Assembly: GCF_000025185.1 (NCBI RefSeq)
Contig: NC_013720.1
Coordinates: forward strand, 744,001-808,000
DNA length: 64,000 nucleotides
From: Pirellula staleyi DSM 6068
Lineage (GTDB): Bacteria; Planctomycetota; Planctomycetia; Pirellulales; Pirellulaceae
Direction of reading: 5' to 3'
Shown here: one piece after another, positions 18,040-27,121 of the stretch
How the letters are laid out: each line of letters starts with the position of its first letter
Position numbering within the stretch: position 1 is the stretch's first letter
Notes under the pieces: generated by a model
Seen by the model: the letters and a program-made list of their open reading frames with translations, nothing else
Told to the model about the DNA's origin: nothing
The model's database searches: none
Program-made: the position numbers and the translations under genes

Positions 18040-18153
18040 CGACGTCGCGCGATCGGTTGCACAGGCATCGTCGTCACCAGCAGAACTGCACGAATCGCTT
18101 AGAAACTCGCTATTTCCAGCGGATTTCGCACGTTTTCGGCAGTTTGATAGCGA

Positions 18154-21100
18154 CTAGGAGAACCAGCGGCGCCAGCCGAACCGGTTACCACGTCCGAAGA
18201 TATTCTCGACTGCGGCGAGATCGATTTCACATCGCACAGGGCGGCATGAGGCATCGTCGTCGTCGCTCTCTTCTTCACTGTCGTCGTCGACAATCGTGTC
18301 GATTGGTGCTGGCGTGCAGTCATCCTCTTCGGTGGGCGTTTCATCGGTTCCACCTGGTGTTGGCAGCTCTTCGGTCGGAGCAGCGGCCACTTGCAGGGTC
18401 ACCGCAGCGAGCATGCTTTCGAGCTCACCATCGTTGATCCAGTAGGTGAAGCCATCGGTTCCACTGAAGCCTGCATTCGGGGTGTAGACGAACGAGCCAT
18501 CCGCTGCAAAGGTCACTTGCCCATTGAGAGGCTGCTGGAAAATGGCAGCCGTGAGTGCATCGCCATCGAGGTCGCTATCGTTGCTCATCACGCCGTTTTC
18601 AGGGGTCGTGGTGAGGGTCGAATCGGCATCGAGGTGATACTCGTCGTTCGAAGCGACGGGGCGCGAGTTTTCACTCGTCACCACATCGATCGTCACGGTC
18701 ACTGGCGTGCTCTCACCAGTAGCATCGACAGCCGCATAAGTGAAGCTGTCTTGCCCCACGAATCCAGCAGCCGGTGTGTAGGTGAAGCTACCATCGGGAT
18801 TGAACGTCAGTTCGCCCGACGATGGCGGCGCCACCAAGAGCGCGGTGATGGGGTCCCCTTCTGCATCGGTGTCGTTCGCCAGCACACCAGGTGCTGCTTG
18901 AACGAGCGGCGTATCGACAGTGGTGGTGTACGCATCGCCGGTGGCGACAGGGACAAAATTGTTCGACAATCCAAGCACGTTGATGGTGACGGTGGCAGGA
19001 GCACTCACCGAATCGCCACTCCGAACTTGATAGGTGAACGTCACCGTGCCGACAAAGTCGGTGGCCGGAGTGTAGACGAGCGAACCATCGGCAGCGAGCG
19101 TGAGATCGCCACTCGAAGGACCTTCGAGCAACTCGGCGACCAGTTCGAGTTCCCCTTCGGTCGAGTCGTTCGCGAGGACACCTGGGGCATCGATCGCCAG
19201 GACAGCGTTGGCATTCATCGTATACTCATCGCCGACAGCAACGGGGGGCGTTGCTTCCACGACTTCGCCCACGTTGATCACCACTGTAGCGACGTTGCTT
19301 TGCGACATCGAATCGCGGAGCTGATAGGTGAAGTGATCTTCACCCACATAGCCAGCGGCTGGAATGTAGCGAAGCGAACCATCGGCAGCCAGTTCGAGCG
19401 TGCCGTGCTGTGGCGGAGCAATCACATGCGCGGTGAGCGCGTCGCCATCGACATCGCTGTCGTTAGCCATGATGCCTCCGGCGGCATCTACCAGTAGCTC
19501 TTCGCCGCTGGTCACCTCGTAGGCATCTCCTTGCGCCACAGGCATATCATTGAGCGACTGCACTGTGATAGTGACCGAAGTTTCGACACCTGGTGTACTA
19601 CCGTTGCTGGCGATGTAGGTGAACGAATCAACGCCGTTCCAGTTGGCAGCAGGTGTGTAAACCAGCGAGCCATCGCTCCCCAGCGTGAGGGTTCCGTTGG
19701 TCGGTCCGGTCACCACTTCGGCCGAGAGTGTCAGACCTTGTGGATCGAGATCGTTGGCCAGAACACCCATTCCAGCATCGAGCGAGAGGGTGCCATCTTC
19801 TCCCACGCTATACATGTCACTCATCGTGACAGGGGTATCGTCGATCGGCGCTACTTCGATCGAAACCGTTTGCTCGGCCGAGGTAGTGACACCATCGGAA
19901 ACGACAAACGTAAACGAATCGCTACCAAAGTAGTTGGCGCTCGGCGTATAGATGAACGAACCATCGCTGGCCAGCGTGACGGTGCCGTTGGTCGGACCGT
20001 TCACAATCTCGACCGTGAGGGGATCGCCTTCAACGTCGGTCGCACCTTCCAGAACACCAGGAGCAGCGACTTCGAGCACCGTATCTTCGTCGATCGTGTA
20101 GCTGAAGTCGGCACCGACGGGAGCGTCGTTCACCGCAGTCACTTCGATCGAAACCGTCTGTTCAGCCGAGGTGGTGACACCATCGGAGACGACAAACGTG
20201 AACGAGTCGCTGCCGAAGAAGTTGGCACTCGGCGTATAGATGAACGAACCATCGGCATTGATCGTCACGGTGCCATTGGTCGGACCCATAGCAATCGCTG
20301 CGGTGAGCGTATCACCATCGATATCGGTCGCTCCTTCGAGCAGACCTGGCGCGGCAATCTCGAGCGACATATCTTCTTCAACACTGAAGCTGAAGTCGGC
20401 GCCGACAGGGGCGTCGTTCACCGCAGTCACATCGATCGATACCGTTTGTTCGGCCGAGGTGGTGACACCATCGGAAACGACAAACGTGAACGAGTCGCTG
20501 CCGAAGAAGTTGGCACTCGGCGTATAGATGAACGAGCCATCGGCATTGATCGTCACGGTGCCATTGGTCGGACCCATCGCAATCGCTGCGGTGAGCGTAT
20601 CACCATCGATATCGGTTGCCCCTTCGAGCAGACCTGGCGCGGCAATCTCGAGCGACATATCTTCTTCAACACTGAAGCTGAAGTCGGCGCCGACGGGGGC
20701 GTCGTTCACTGCAGTCACATCGATCGATACCGTTTGCTCGGCCGACTCGGTCACTCCATCCGACACCACGAACGTGAAGGTATCGAGACCAAAGAAGTTC
20801 TCGTTCGGGGTGTAGATGAACGAGCCATCTTCCGACAAAGTGAGCGTGCCGTTGGTGGGGCCGGTGCGCACGATGGCAGTCAGGGTTTCGCTGTCGACAT
20901 CGGTCGCACCTTCGAGAATGCCAGGAGCGAGGATTTCGAGTGTCGTATCTTCTTCCACGCTATAGCTGAAGTCGGCTCCAACGGGGGCGTCGTTGACAGG
21001 GTTGACGTTGATCGTCACCGTGGCCACGTCGCTCATCGTTTGACCGTCACCCACCATGTAGCTGAAGCCATCGACGCCGAAAAAGTTTTCGTTCGGCGTG

Positions 21101-21954
21101 TAGACAAACGAGCCATCGGCGCTGAGCTCCACGGTGCCATTGACCGGCTGCGAGACGATGACCGCGCTGAGCGTGTCGCCATCGGCATCGGTATCGTTGG
21201 CGAGCACACCGTTGCCTTCAGCGGTGAGAAGCGTATCTTCATTCACCTCGTAGACATCGTTGCCCGACTGCGGCGCATCGTTCACCGAAGTGACGCTGAT
21301 GCTCACCGTCGCTTGACCGATGGTGGTGCCGTTAACGATGGCGGCATAAGTGAAGGAATCGTCGCCGCTGAAGTTAGCGTTCGGTGTGTACACAAACGAG
21401 CCATCTTCAGCGAGTTCGAGCGTGCCGTTGGTGGGACCATCGACGAGCGAAACGCTGGCGTTCTGACTGGCCGAATAGTTGTCGTTGGCCAGCAAACCAG
21501 CACTTTCGGTGATATTTAGCAGACCATCTTCTTCGAGCGAATAAGCATCATTCGTCGGCAAAGGGGGTGTTTGCTCGGGGCTGACGCGAAGCGTAACAGC
21601 GGCGAGCGAGCTGCTGCTGGTTCCATCGCTCGCCTGATAGAGGAAGCTATCGACGCCGGAGAAACCAGCGTTGGGGGTGTAGACGAAACTGCCATCGGCG
21701 TTGAACTCGAGGGTTCCGTTGGCGGGACCGTTGAAGAGCGACGCGGTAAGGGTATCCCCTTCAGCATCGGTGTCGTTTGCCAAGACGGCACCGACCGATG
21801 AGGTGTAGGGCTGATCGACGAGTGTTTGAAACAGATCGTTGACCGCCATCGGCGACGCACCCGAAAGCACGCTCCGATTTTCGAGTGATTCGATTCGCAG
21901 ATTTTTGCGAAGTGCCGAACGAACATTGCGACGAGACTTACGAATCTTCGACAT
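18154..21954 (-). CDS. Giant surface protein with 12 cadherin/VCBS-like tandem repeats
   Basis: A 1266-residue exported protein. ATG 21954 has a GGAGG ribosome site 5 bases upstream; the N-terminus is very basic and then shows RIESLENRSVLSG, a variant of the LEPR-type motif found at the front of giant planctomycete secreted proteins. Twelve units of about 96 residues follow (Tandem-95/VCBS type): each has an entry like NDxY, an inner LANDTDADGDTL with calcium-type acidic loops, NGTLxxxxDGSFxYTP and DSFTYxxxDG. Units 5 and 6 are almost identical (one Asp/Glu change). The C-terminus is acidic (EEESDDDDA) and ends in an aromatic, Arg-rich tail. It may serve adhesion or wall structure; a partner is not visible. 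Confidence 0.9.
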   Translation of the reverse strand: MSKIRKSRRNVRSALRKNLRIESLENRSVLSGASPMAVNDLFQTLVDQPYTSSVGAVLANDTDAEGDTLTASLFNGPANGTLEFNADGSFVYTPNAGFSGVDSFLYQASDGTSSSSLAAVTLRVSPEQTPPLPTNDAYSLEEDGLLNITESAGLLANDNYSASQNASVSLVDGPTNGTLELAEDGSFVYTPNANFSGDDSFTYAAIVNGTTIGQATVSISVTSVNDAPQSGNDVYEVNEDTLLTAEGNGVLANDTDADGDTLSAVIVSQPVNGTVELSADGSFVYTPNENFFGVDGFSYMVGDGQTMSDVATVTINVNPVNDAPVGADFSYSVEEDTTLEILAPGILEGATDVDSETLTAIVRTGPTNGTLTLSEDGSFIYTPNENFFGLDTFTFVVSDGVTESAEQTVSIDVTAVNDAPVGADFSFSVEEDMSLEIAAPGLLEGATDIDGDTLTAAIAMGPTNGTVTINADGSFIYTPSANFFGSDSFTFVVSDGVTTSAEQTVSIDVTAVNDAPVGADFSFSVEEDMSLEIAAPGLLEGATDIDGDTLTAAIAMGPTNGTVTINADGSFIYTPSANFFGSDSFTFVVSDGVTTSAEQTVSIEVTAVNDAPVGADFSYTIDEDTVLEVAAPGVLEGATDVEGDPLTVEIVNGPTNGTVTLASDGSFIYTPSANYFGSDSFTFVVSDGVTTSAEQTVSIEVAPIDDTPVTMSDMYSVGEDGTLSLDAGMGVLANDLDPQGLTLSAEVVTGPTNGTLTLGSDGSLVYTPAANWNGVDSFTYIASNGSTPGVETSVTITVQSLNDMPVAQGDAYEVTSGEELLVDAAGGIMANDSDVDGDALTAHVIAPPQHGTLELAADGSLRYIPAAGYVGEDHFTYQLRDSMSQSNVATVVINVGEVVEATPPVAVGDEYTMNANAVLAIDAPGVLANDSTEGELELVAELLEGPSSGDLTLAADGSLVYTPATDFVGTVTFTYQVRSGDSVSAPATVTINVLGLSNNFVPVATGDAYTTTVDTPLVQAAPGVLANDTDAEGDPITALLVAPPSSGELTFNPDGSFTYTPAAGFVGQDSFTYAAVDATGESTPVTVTIDVVTSENSRPVASNDEYHLDADSTLTTTPENGVMSNDSDLDGDALTAAIFQQPLNGQVTFAADGSFVYTPNAGFSGTDGFTYWINDGELESMLAAVTLQVAAAPTEELPTPGGTDETPTEEDDCTPAPIDTIVDDDSEEESDDDDASCRPVRCEIDLAAVENIFGRGNRFGWRRWFS
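20240..20815 (-). repeat. Near-identical 288-bp tandem duplication inside the repeat protein gene
   Basis: Two adjacent 288-base units (about 20240-20527 and 20528-20815) encode repeats 5 and 6 of the surface protein. They differ by only a handful of silent bases and one residue at the unit edge, while the neighbouring units have diverged much more. This is a recent unit duplication, or gene conversion between units. Confidence 0.85.
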
Positions 21955-22330
21955 GCTGGCCTCCAAGTGCCTGCGACGAATGTGCGAAGCGATTGCGCAC
22001 ACGAGTCGGCGTGGGACGTTCGCAGCCGATGCCTGCGAGAACGATGTAGCCTGCATTGAGAACGGTGGAGTGCGCACACGAACTGGCAACCATCGAGCAG
22101 CGCGAGTCAGAAGGGATCGCGTCGATCGATGGGCAGATTGCGAGTGCAGGGTTTCTCAAGGCACGGGAAATCGCTCGCGCTAGTAGCAGCTGCGAATTTC
22201 AGAACAGCGAGTCATCGATGCCGCTGAAGCGAGCGCCTGTGTGCTACTTGCGACGATTCCTGTCGCGACACACGAGTCACCACTTCGCACCGATCACTCC
22301 AATTAGCCGCATCCCGGCGGCATCAGAAAC

Positions 22331-22362
22331 GCGAGGTCTCAATCCATTCCCTGAGACCTCGC
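22331..22362. promoter_or_regulatory. Strong hairpin (11-bp perfect stem)
   Basis: GCGAGGTCTCA (22331-22341) and TGAGACCTCGC (22352-22362) pair perfectly around a 10-base loop. No T-run follows on either strand, so an ordinary intrinsic terminator is unlikely. It lies about 380 bases upstream of the surface protein start, inside the 1.15-kb gene-free stretch. Confidence 0.55.
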
Positions 22363-22437
22363 CTAAAGACTGCTGTGAGTGGCACGAATGACCACTCAGA
22401 GACAGACAATCAACTCTCCAGAATTCCGGCCCGCCGA

Positions 22438-22451
22438 TCTCTTGCAAGAGA
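22438..22451. promoter_or_regulatory. Perfect 14-bp palindrome, possible operator
   Basis: TCTCTTGCAAGAGA is its own reverse complement. It sits in the gene-free stretch upstream of the surface protein gene, 76 bases from the 11-bp hairpin. A dimeric repressor or activator could bind it; no candidate regulator is adjacent. Confidence 0.4.
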
Positions 22452-23107
22452 CCTCTGCGGACAATCTCCATGCCATGCTATGACAGCTTTTTCCCCTTAT
22501 TTCCCTACGAATACGCATGGTTGATAGGATCCTTGAATCGTGATGACTCTTCCCATGACTGGCCCAGTTCTAGGCCAACTCTTGCAGAGTTCAAGCAGAC
22601 TTTTTAGGGAATTAGCAAAAAGTTTTTATCAATCTCTTTGCGAGTTTCGTGCCATTTCGCGTAGGAAATGCGCGGCGCATAGTGGCAGCAAACGTACTGC
22701 TATTAGTGGTCGGCACTGGCATAGCCGCGATGCGTGATATCGCGCTCCACCCCTTTGGCCGAGCGATCCCCACTCGATCGGCAAACTGCATGAAAGGTCC
22801 CTGCCAAAACGTGTGAACTGGGCAAGCTCGGCGCTTATCAACAGTTTTTGAAGAGGCGCGGGGACGATGAATTTTTCATCACAGCGATTTGTAGATTTGT
22901 CTTGAATCGCAGAGGGCCTGCAGAAGAAATGACAATCGGCCCCGCGCAGCAATGCAGCGACTTCACGCGACAGTTTCATCGGCGAACTTCGATCGCTTGG
23001 CCGCTGATGAGCCACTGCTGCGGCACTGGTCGATTAGCGGGTAGCTTGCCATACTTGCATCTGCTGGTGCGAGATGCCGGATGATGTGACAGCCGAAGGA
23101 GCATGCG

Positions 23108-23437
23108 ATGAGTGGCGAAGTGTGGCAAGTGATCACAACCACAGCAGATGAGCAAGATGCGAAGAAGCTGGCCCAGGCAGCGCTCGAGAAACGTCTGGCG
23201 GCCTGCGTGCAAATTGGGGGACCAGTCGAGAGCAGCTATTGGTGGAACGGCCGGATTGAGTCGGCTCGCGAGTTCGTGTGCGTCTTCAAAACGACGAGCG
23301 CCGCGTATCCCAAGCTCGAGAAGTTGCTCCTCGAATTGCACCCCTACGAGGAACCCGAAATCGTGGCGACTCCTGCCGTGGCGGTCAGCAGCGGCTATAG
23401 CAAATGGATCGCGGCCCAGCTGAAGCAGAAGGCCTAG
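23108..23437 (+). CDS. cutA: Divalent-cation tolerance protein CutA
   Basis: A 109-residue cytoplasmic protein of the CutA1 family, which forms trimers with a ferredoxin-like fold. Landmarks: VITTTADEQDAKKLAQAALEKRLAACVQI at the front, SSYWWNGRIE, the EFVCVFKTT strand and LHPYEEPEIVATP near the end, all in the usual order and spacing. Length is normal. The start is preceded by GGAGCATGCG, giving a GGAG ribosome site close to the ATG. The physiological role of CutA is not settled; copper tolerance is the name-giving phenotype in E. coli. Confidence 0.95.
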   Translation: MSGEVWQVITTTADEQDAKKLAQAALEKRLAACVQIGGPVESSYWWNGRIESAREFVCVFKTTSAAYPKLEKLLLELHPYEEPEIVATPAVAVSSGYSKWIAAQLKQKA

Positions 23438-23479
23438 CGCGCTCTTAAGACCCGAGCAGCAATGGCTTTCGGACGACCG

Positions 23480-23671
23480 CTACTTCTTGGTCGTCTTGGT
23501 TTTCTTTTCCACCAGCACGCGATGACTGGGGCGGCAGACCACCACCAGCCCGAGCACGATGCAGAGCAAAAAGAGCCCCCAGCCAACACTCACCTTCGCC
23601 GTCGAGGCTTGCGCCAGCAGCGGAAAAAAGCTCACCATCAAGTTCGAGAAGATCGCGAGGCTGGTGATCAT
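23480..23671 (-). CDS. Small two-helix membrane protein
   Basis: A 63-residue protein with two predicted membrane helices (about 5-22 and 30-46) joined by a short loop, ending in a very basic tail (VEKKTKTTKK). The GWGLFLLCIVLGLVVVCRP stretch followed by RP and basic residues looks like a conserved small planctomycete membrane protein rather than a chance frame, but I cannot name it. It converges with cutA. No function can be assigned. Confidence 0.6.
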   Translation of the reverse strand: MITSLAIFSNLMVSFFPLLAQASTAKVSVGWGLFLLCIVLGLVVVCRPSHRVLVEKKTKTTKK

Positions 23672-23873
23672 AACGGGCTCAGGCCGGGGCTATTTTCGCA
23701 GGAAACGGGTACGCATTCGAGCGGACCGGAAAGGTCGCAAGTGGTTTTCTAGTCACCACCTACAGCGTGCAGCTCGCGAGCGCTGCGGCATCTCGGGCGG
23801 TCCAGTATTTTCCTTACTGTAACCTGCTCGCGAGCCGGTTGCTACTGTTGCGTTCTCTCGAACAGCAGCTCGC

Positions 23874-24680
23874 TTACAGCCCGAGGACGTCGTACATGCT
23901 GTAGAGTCCCGGTGGTTTGCCAGCGATGAACTTGGCAGCGGAAAGTGCACCGGTGGCATAGCAATCGCGATTCGATGCTTTCACCGTCACTTCCAGCGTT
24001 TCCCCGAGCAGGCCAAACACGATCGTGTGTTCGCCCGGGTTATCGCCGGTCCGAACAGCGTGATAGCCGATCTCGGTCGAGGGGCGTTTGCCAGTCATTC
24101 CGTGGCGACCATGCTTGGCTTCTGGCAGGTCCATCACCCCGGCGATGATCTCGCCAAACTTCAGGGCGGTGCCGCTGGGGGCATCTTCTTTATAGCGATG
24201 ATGGCGCTCGATGATTTCGACATCGACGCCAGCTGCCTGTGAACGCAAAGCGGTGCCAGCCATAGCACAGAGCTTCATGGCCAGGTTCACCGTGGTGCTC
24301 ATGCTGGGAGACCAAACGATCGGAATCACCTCGGCGGCCCGGCGGATCTCGTGCTTTTCTTCTTCGTGCAGCCCGGTGGTGGCGACAACGAGCGGAATCC
24401 GCTTCTCGACACACGTTTTGACGATCGAGAGACAGGCTTCTGGAATACTGAAGTCGATCACGGCATCGACAGCGGTGTGGATATGCGACCCGAAGGGGAC
24501 ATTGAGCTCAACCACCCCGGCGACGAGCCCGGCATCTTGTCCGATGAGGGGGTTATCGGCCCCTTCGAGCGCGGCGACGATGGAAAGCTCTTTATCGACA
24601 CTCCCGAGGGCGATCAACCGCCGCCCCATGCGGCCCGCTGCACCGTGAATCGCCACCCGAACTTTGGAATTGGTCGTCAT
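23874..24680 (-). CDS. dapB: 4-hydroxy-tetrahydrodipicolinate reductase
   Basis: NAD(P)H-dependent reductase of the diaminopimelate/lysine pathway, cytoplasmic, 268 residues. The N-terminal Rossmann motif is VAIHGAAGRMGRRL; then VIDFSIPEA, VVATTGLHEEE, SPSMSTTVNL, the active-site region VEIIERHHRYKEDAPSGTAL with its His-His and Lys, and HTIVFGLLGETLEV. Length is usual. It lies 120 bases downstream of thrC on the same strand, so two branches of the aspartate family are neighbours and perhaps co-expressed, with an imperfect hairpin between them. Confidence 0.95.
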   Translation of the reverse strand: MTTNSKVRVAIHGAAGRMGRRLIALGSVDKELSIVAALEGADNPLIGQDAGLVAGVVELNVPFGSHIHTAVDAVIDFSIPEACLSIVKTCVEKRIPLVVATTGLHEEEKHEIRRAAEVIPIVWSPSMSTTVNLAMKLCAMAGTALRSQAAGVDVEIIERHHRYKEDAPSGTALKFGEIIAGVMDLPEAKHGRHGMTGKRPSTEIGYHAVRTGDNPGEHTIVFGLLGETLEVTVKASNRDCYATGALSAAKFIAGKPPGLYSMYDVLGL

Positions 24681-24752
24681 CGCTTGGATCTCGAAAAACT
24701 GAGCCTGCGCAAGCAGAAAACCGACGCGTGGCAGGCAAGATGGGGAATATAG

Positions 24753-24788
24753 CTAGTGGCGATTCGACTCGAAAACGCCACCAACTAG
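24753..24788 (-). terminator. Imperfect hairpin between thrC and dapB
   Basis: CTAGTGGCG (24753-24761) can pair with CGCC and ACTAG within 24776-24788, with a four-base bulge. It starts about 12 bases past the thrC stop. No clear T-run follows, so it may be a weak or Rho-assisted terminator or a processing site instead of a full stop. Confidence 0.35.
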
Positions 24789-24800
24789 CAAGGGATTCTA

Positions 24801-26201
24801 CTAAGAATAAAGCTGAATGGCTTTCACGATCTCGCCCAAATCGTTGGGAACTGCGACCGCGCGATTGGCAAAGCTGGCGCGTTTAACTCCGCGGCTGCCA
24901 AGCACTTCGTTGAACTTGTCTTGATCGGTCGTGTGATAGGCCACCGTTGCGGTGGGATCTTTCAGCTGATGTCCGGTCAGGATGCAAACGACCCGGTCAT
25001 CGGGCGAGATCACCCCTTGGTCGCGGAGGAGTCGAGCGCCAGCCACACTCGCGGCTGAGGCTGGCTCGCAGCCGAAACCACCAGCGGCAATTTTGGCTTT
25101 CGCGTCGAGCATCTCTTGATCGCTCACCTGACGCACCACCCCATCCATGAACTCGAGTGCTCGCAGGCACTTACGCAAGTTCACCGGGCGATTGATTTCG
25201 ATGGCCGAGGCGATGGTGTTGGCCTTCCGCCCGAGCTGATCGAGTTCGTTGTAGTAGTGGTGGGCGATCTCCATGTTGGCATGTCCGCCGTTCCAGCGGA
25301 GGCCGCGACGCTCGAACAGTTCGTACAGCGTGTCGGCACCGGCGGCGTTGATGACGGCCAAACGGGGGACACGGTCGACCAGTCCGAGGCTCTTGAGCTC
25401 GGCAAATGCCTTCCCAAAAGCGCTGCTGTTACCCAGGTTACCGCCCGGCACGACGATCCAGTCGGGAACTTCCCAGCGGAGCGCCTCGAGCACGCGGAAC
25501 ATCACCGACTTTTGGCCTTCGAGGCGGAACGGGTTCACGCTGTTGACCAGGCAGATTCCCAGGTCGCGCGAAACCTCTTGAACGCGGGCCATGGCGTCGT
25601 CGAAGTCGCCGGCGATTTGCACCGTAAGTGCACCGTAGTCCAAGGCTTGCGATAATTTGCCGTAGCTGATTTTACCACTGCCGATGAAGATGATTGCCTT
25701 CATCAGTTTGGTGGCGGCACAGTACATGGCGAGCGAGGCGCTGGTGTTGCCGGTCGAGGCACAGGCGGCTCGGCGGGCACCGATCGCACGAGCGTGCGTA
25801 AACGCCGCACTCATGCCGTTGTCTTTGAAGCTTCCGGAAGGGTTCATCCCTTCGTACTGCAGGTGGAGCCGGCCGGGCTTCATGCCGACGTAGCTGCCGA
25901 CGCTATCTGTTTGCTGCAAAAGGGTTTGTCCTTCGCCGACGGTCACCACCAGGTCGGGCGAAGCGAAGGGAATCAGCTCGTGGAAACGCCAAATGCCACT
26001 GAACCGGAGGGGCTCGTAGCGGCGGGACCACATCTCTTCGAAGTACTTCAGGCTCTTAGGAACTTGCGACCGGCTCCAGTCGTAGCCGATGTCGAGCAAA
26101 TCGCCGCACGTGGGGCAGCTGACGCGCACTTCTTCGCACCCACAAACGAAATCGCAAGTGGGGCTGATGCATTTCTGAAAGGCAAAGTCGGCAAGTGGCA
26201 C
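24801..26201 (-). CDS. thrC: Threonine synthase
   Basis: PLP enzyme making threonine from O-phosphohomoserine, 466 residues, cytoplasmic. It starts with GTG at 26201. The N-terminus has a zinc-ribbon-like Cys set ([19 protein letters not shown]). The PLP Lys is in [11 protein letters not shown]; the cofactor phosphate loop is [27 protein letters not shown] is the usual substrate-phosphate region. It has the short, thrC class II-like architecture with an extended N-terminus. Downstream is dapB. Confidence 0.93.
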   Translation of the reverse strand: MPLADFAFQKCISPTCDFVCGCEEVRVSCPTCGDLLDIGYDWSRSQVPKSLKYFEEMWSRRYEPLRFSGIWRFHELIPFASPDLVVTVGEGQTLLQQTDSVGSYVGMKPGRLHLQYEGMNPSGSFKDNGMSAAFTHARAIGARRAACASTGNTSASLAMYCAATKLMKAIIFIGSGKISYGKLSQALDYGALTVQIAGDFDDAMARVQEVSRDLGICLVNSVNPFRLEGQKSVMFRVLEALRWEVPDWIVVPGGNLGNSSAFGKAFAELKSLGLVDRVPRLAVINAAGADTLYELFERRGLRWNGGHANMEIAHHYYNELDQLGRKANTIASAIEINRPVNLRKCLRALEFMDGVVRQVSDQEMLDAKAKIAAGGFGCEPASAASVAGARLLRDQGVISPDDRVVCILTGHQLKDPTATVAYHTTDQDKFNEVLGSRGVKRASFANRAVAVPNDLGEIVKAIQLYS

Positions 26202-27121
26202 GGCAGCAACTGCTTACAGCGAAAGTAGTTCGGTCGACAGGCTAGGCACTCCCAGCCCGGTATTCAGTCTAGGGGACCCCGAGCAAAGCCGCAAGACGAA
26301 CGACGCTGGCATCGCTCGGCCCCTGCTGAATGCTGGGACTTCATCGACCCGCAATCGCGTCACAAAGTTCACGCGCCAGTCGACTTACGCTGCAATGGGG
26401 GGCCGTAGAACTTCGTCTAGCGAGCCCTATCAGACTTAAACCCAGTGTGCCACTGGGCTCTGCCCAGCGAGAAGTGTCATGGGACTCTATGTTTCAGGCA
26501 GATTTGCCAAAAACATCGGTTCCAACTTCAGCACTGGCAAGATGCCAGTGGCACCCATTCAACCTGACATCGATTGATAGACGGGCCACTGATGCCCTGT
26601 TACCGACAGACTTTTGGACCGGATGGCAAGTTGTTACCCAGTCAAAGCTTGTGGCCATGCTGCAAAGCCTTTGCATGCTTGTCCTTCTGCGTGCTACGCA
26701 CTTCGTCGGGCAAGCATGGCACCCTTTTTGTCGAGCATGCGTGGCACCGATCTTCGTCGGGCATGGCACCCATCTTTGTTGGGAGCCGCTCACGGCTGGG
26801 CAAGCCAGCCTAGTTTCACTTGGGTGCCTGTGTTGTGCGAAGCTCAGCACAGATTTGGCAGCAAGATGTCAAGGAAAAAAGGGTGGCTGGGGAGAACAGC
26901 CGCGAGCGAGTTATTCGCTACAGCACCCGCCATCCCTCCAACTTCTCACTTCGCTCAACAGCCGCGATTCACTATATTCCAGGCTCGGGAACGAATCGTC
27001 TTAGAGCGACGCGCGCGAAAGCGCAACTTGCGCAACACCACGCGCGCCCTTCGGGGTCGTTTCCCAAGTTCTGCTCCTCCGCGGCTGGCCGATGTGCTCG
27101 CCTTCCTCGATAAGCCCACCC
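26202..27121. other. 920-base spacer made largely of short repeats
   Basis: No supported gene between thrC and lepB, which are divergent. The stretch 26430-26620 holds a copy of the CACTGGCAAGATGCCAGTG palindrome followed by GGCACCC, then a tail (CAACCTGACATCGATTGAT) that also occurs near 32550. From 26700 to 26860 a GCATGGCACCC-type unit recurs about three times with decay, and GGGCAAGCCAGCC belongs to another repeat family of this window. The last 130 bases before 27122 hold the lepB promoter region; no clear promoter was recognised. Confidence 0.6.

Larger units (their letters stand above)
21955..23107. other. 1.15-kb stretch without a supported gene
   Basis: Between the divergently read surface protein gene and cutA. 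The open frames here are short, lack recognisable domains and mostly lack ribosome sites. Visible structure: a perfect 11-bp inverted repeat with a 10-base loop at 22331-22362 and a perfect 14-bp palindrome at 22438-22451. Base composition drops around 22480-22640, where T-rich tracts occur, which suits promoters. It may hold the long leader of the surface protein gene or an unannotated RNA. Confidence 0.5.

Noticed and set aside
19531-21519. A 662-residue open frame on the plus strand across the surface protein gene
   Set aside because: It is the complement of a tandem-repeat gene; codon bias keeps the antisense frame open in every unit. The minus-strand product has clear domains, this one has none.
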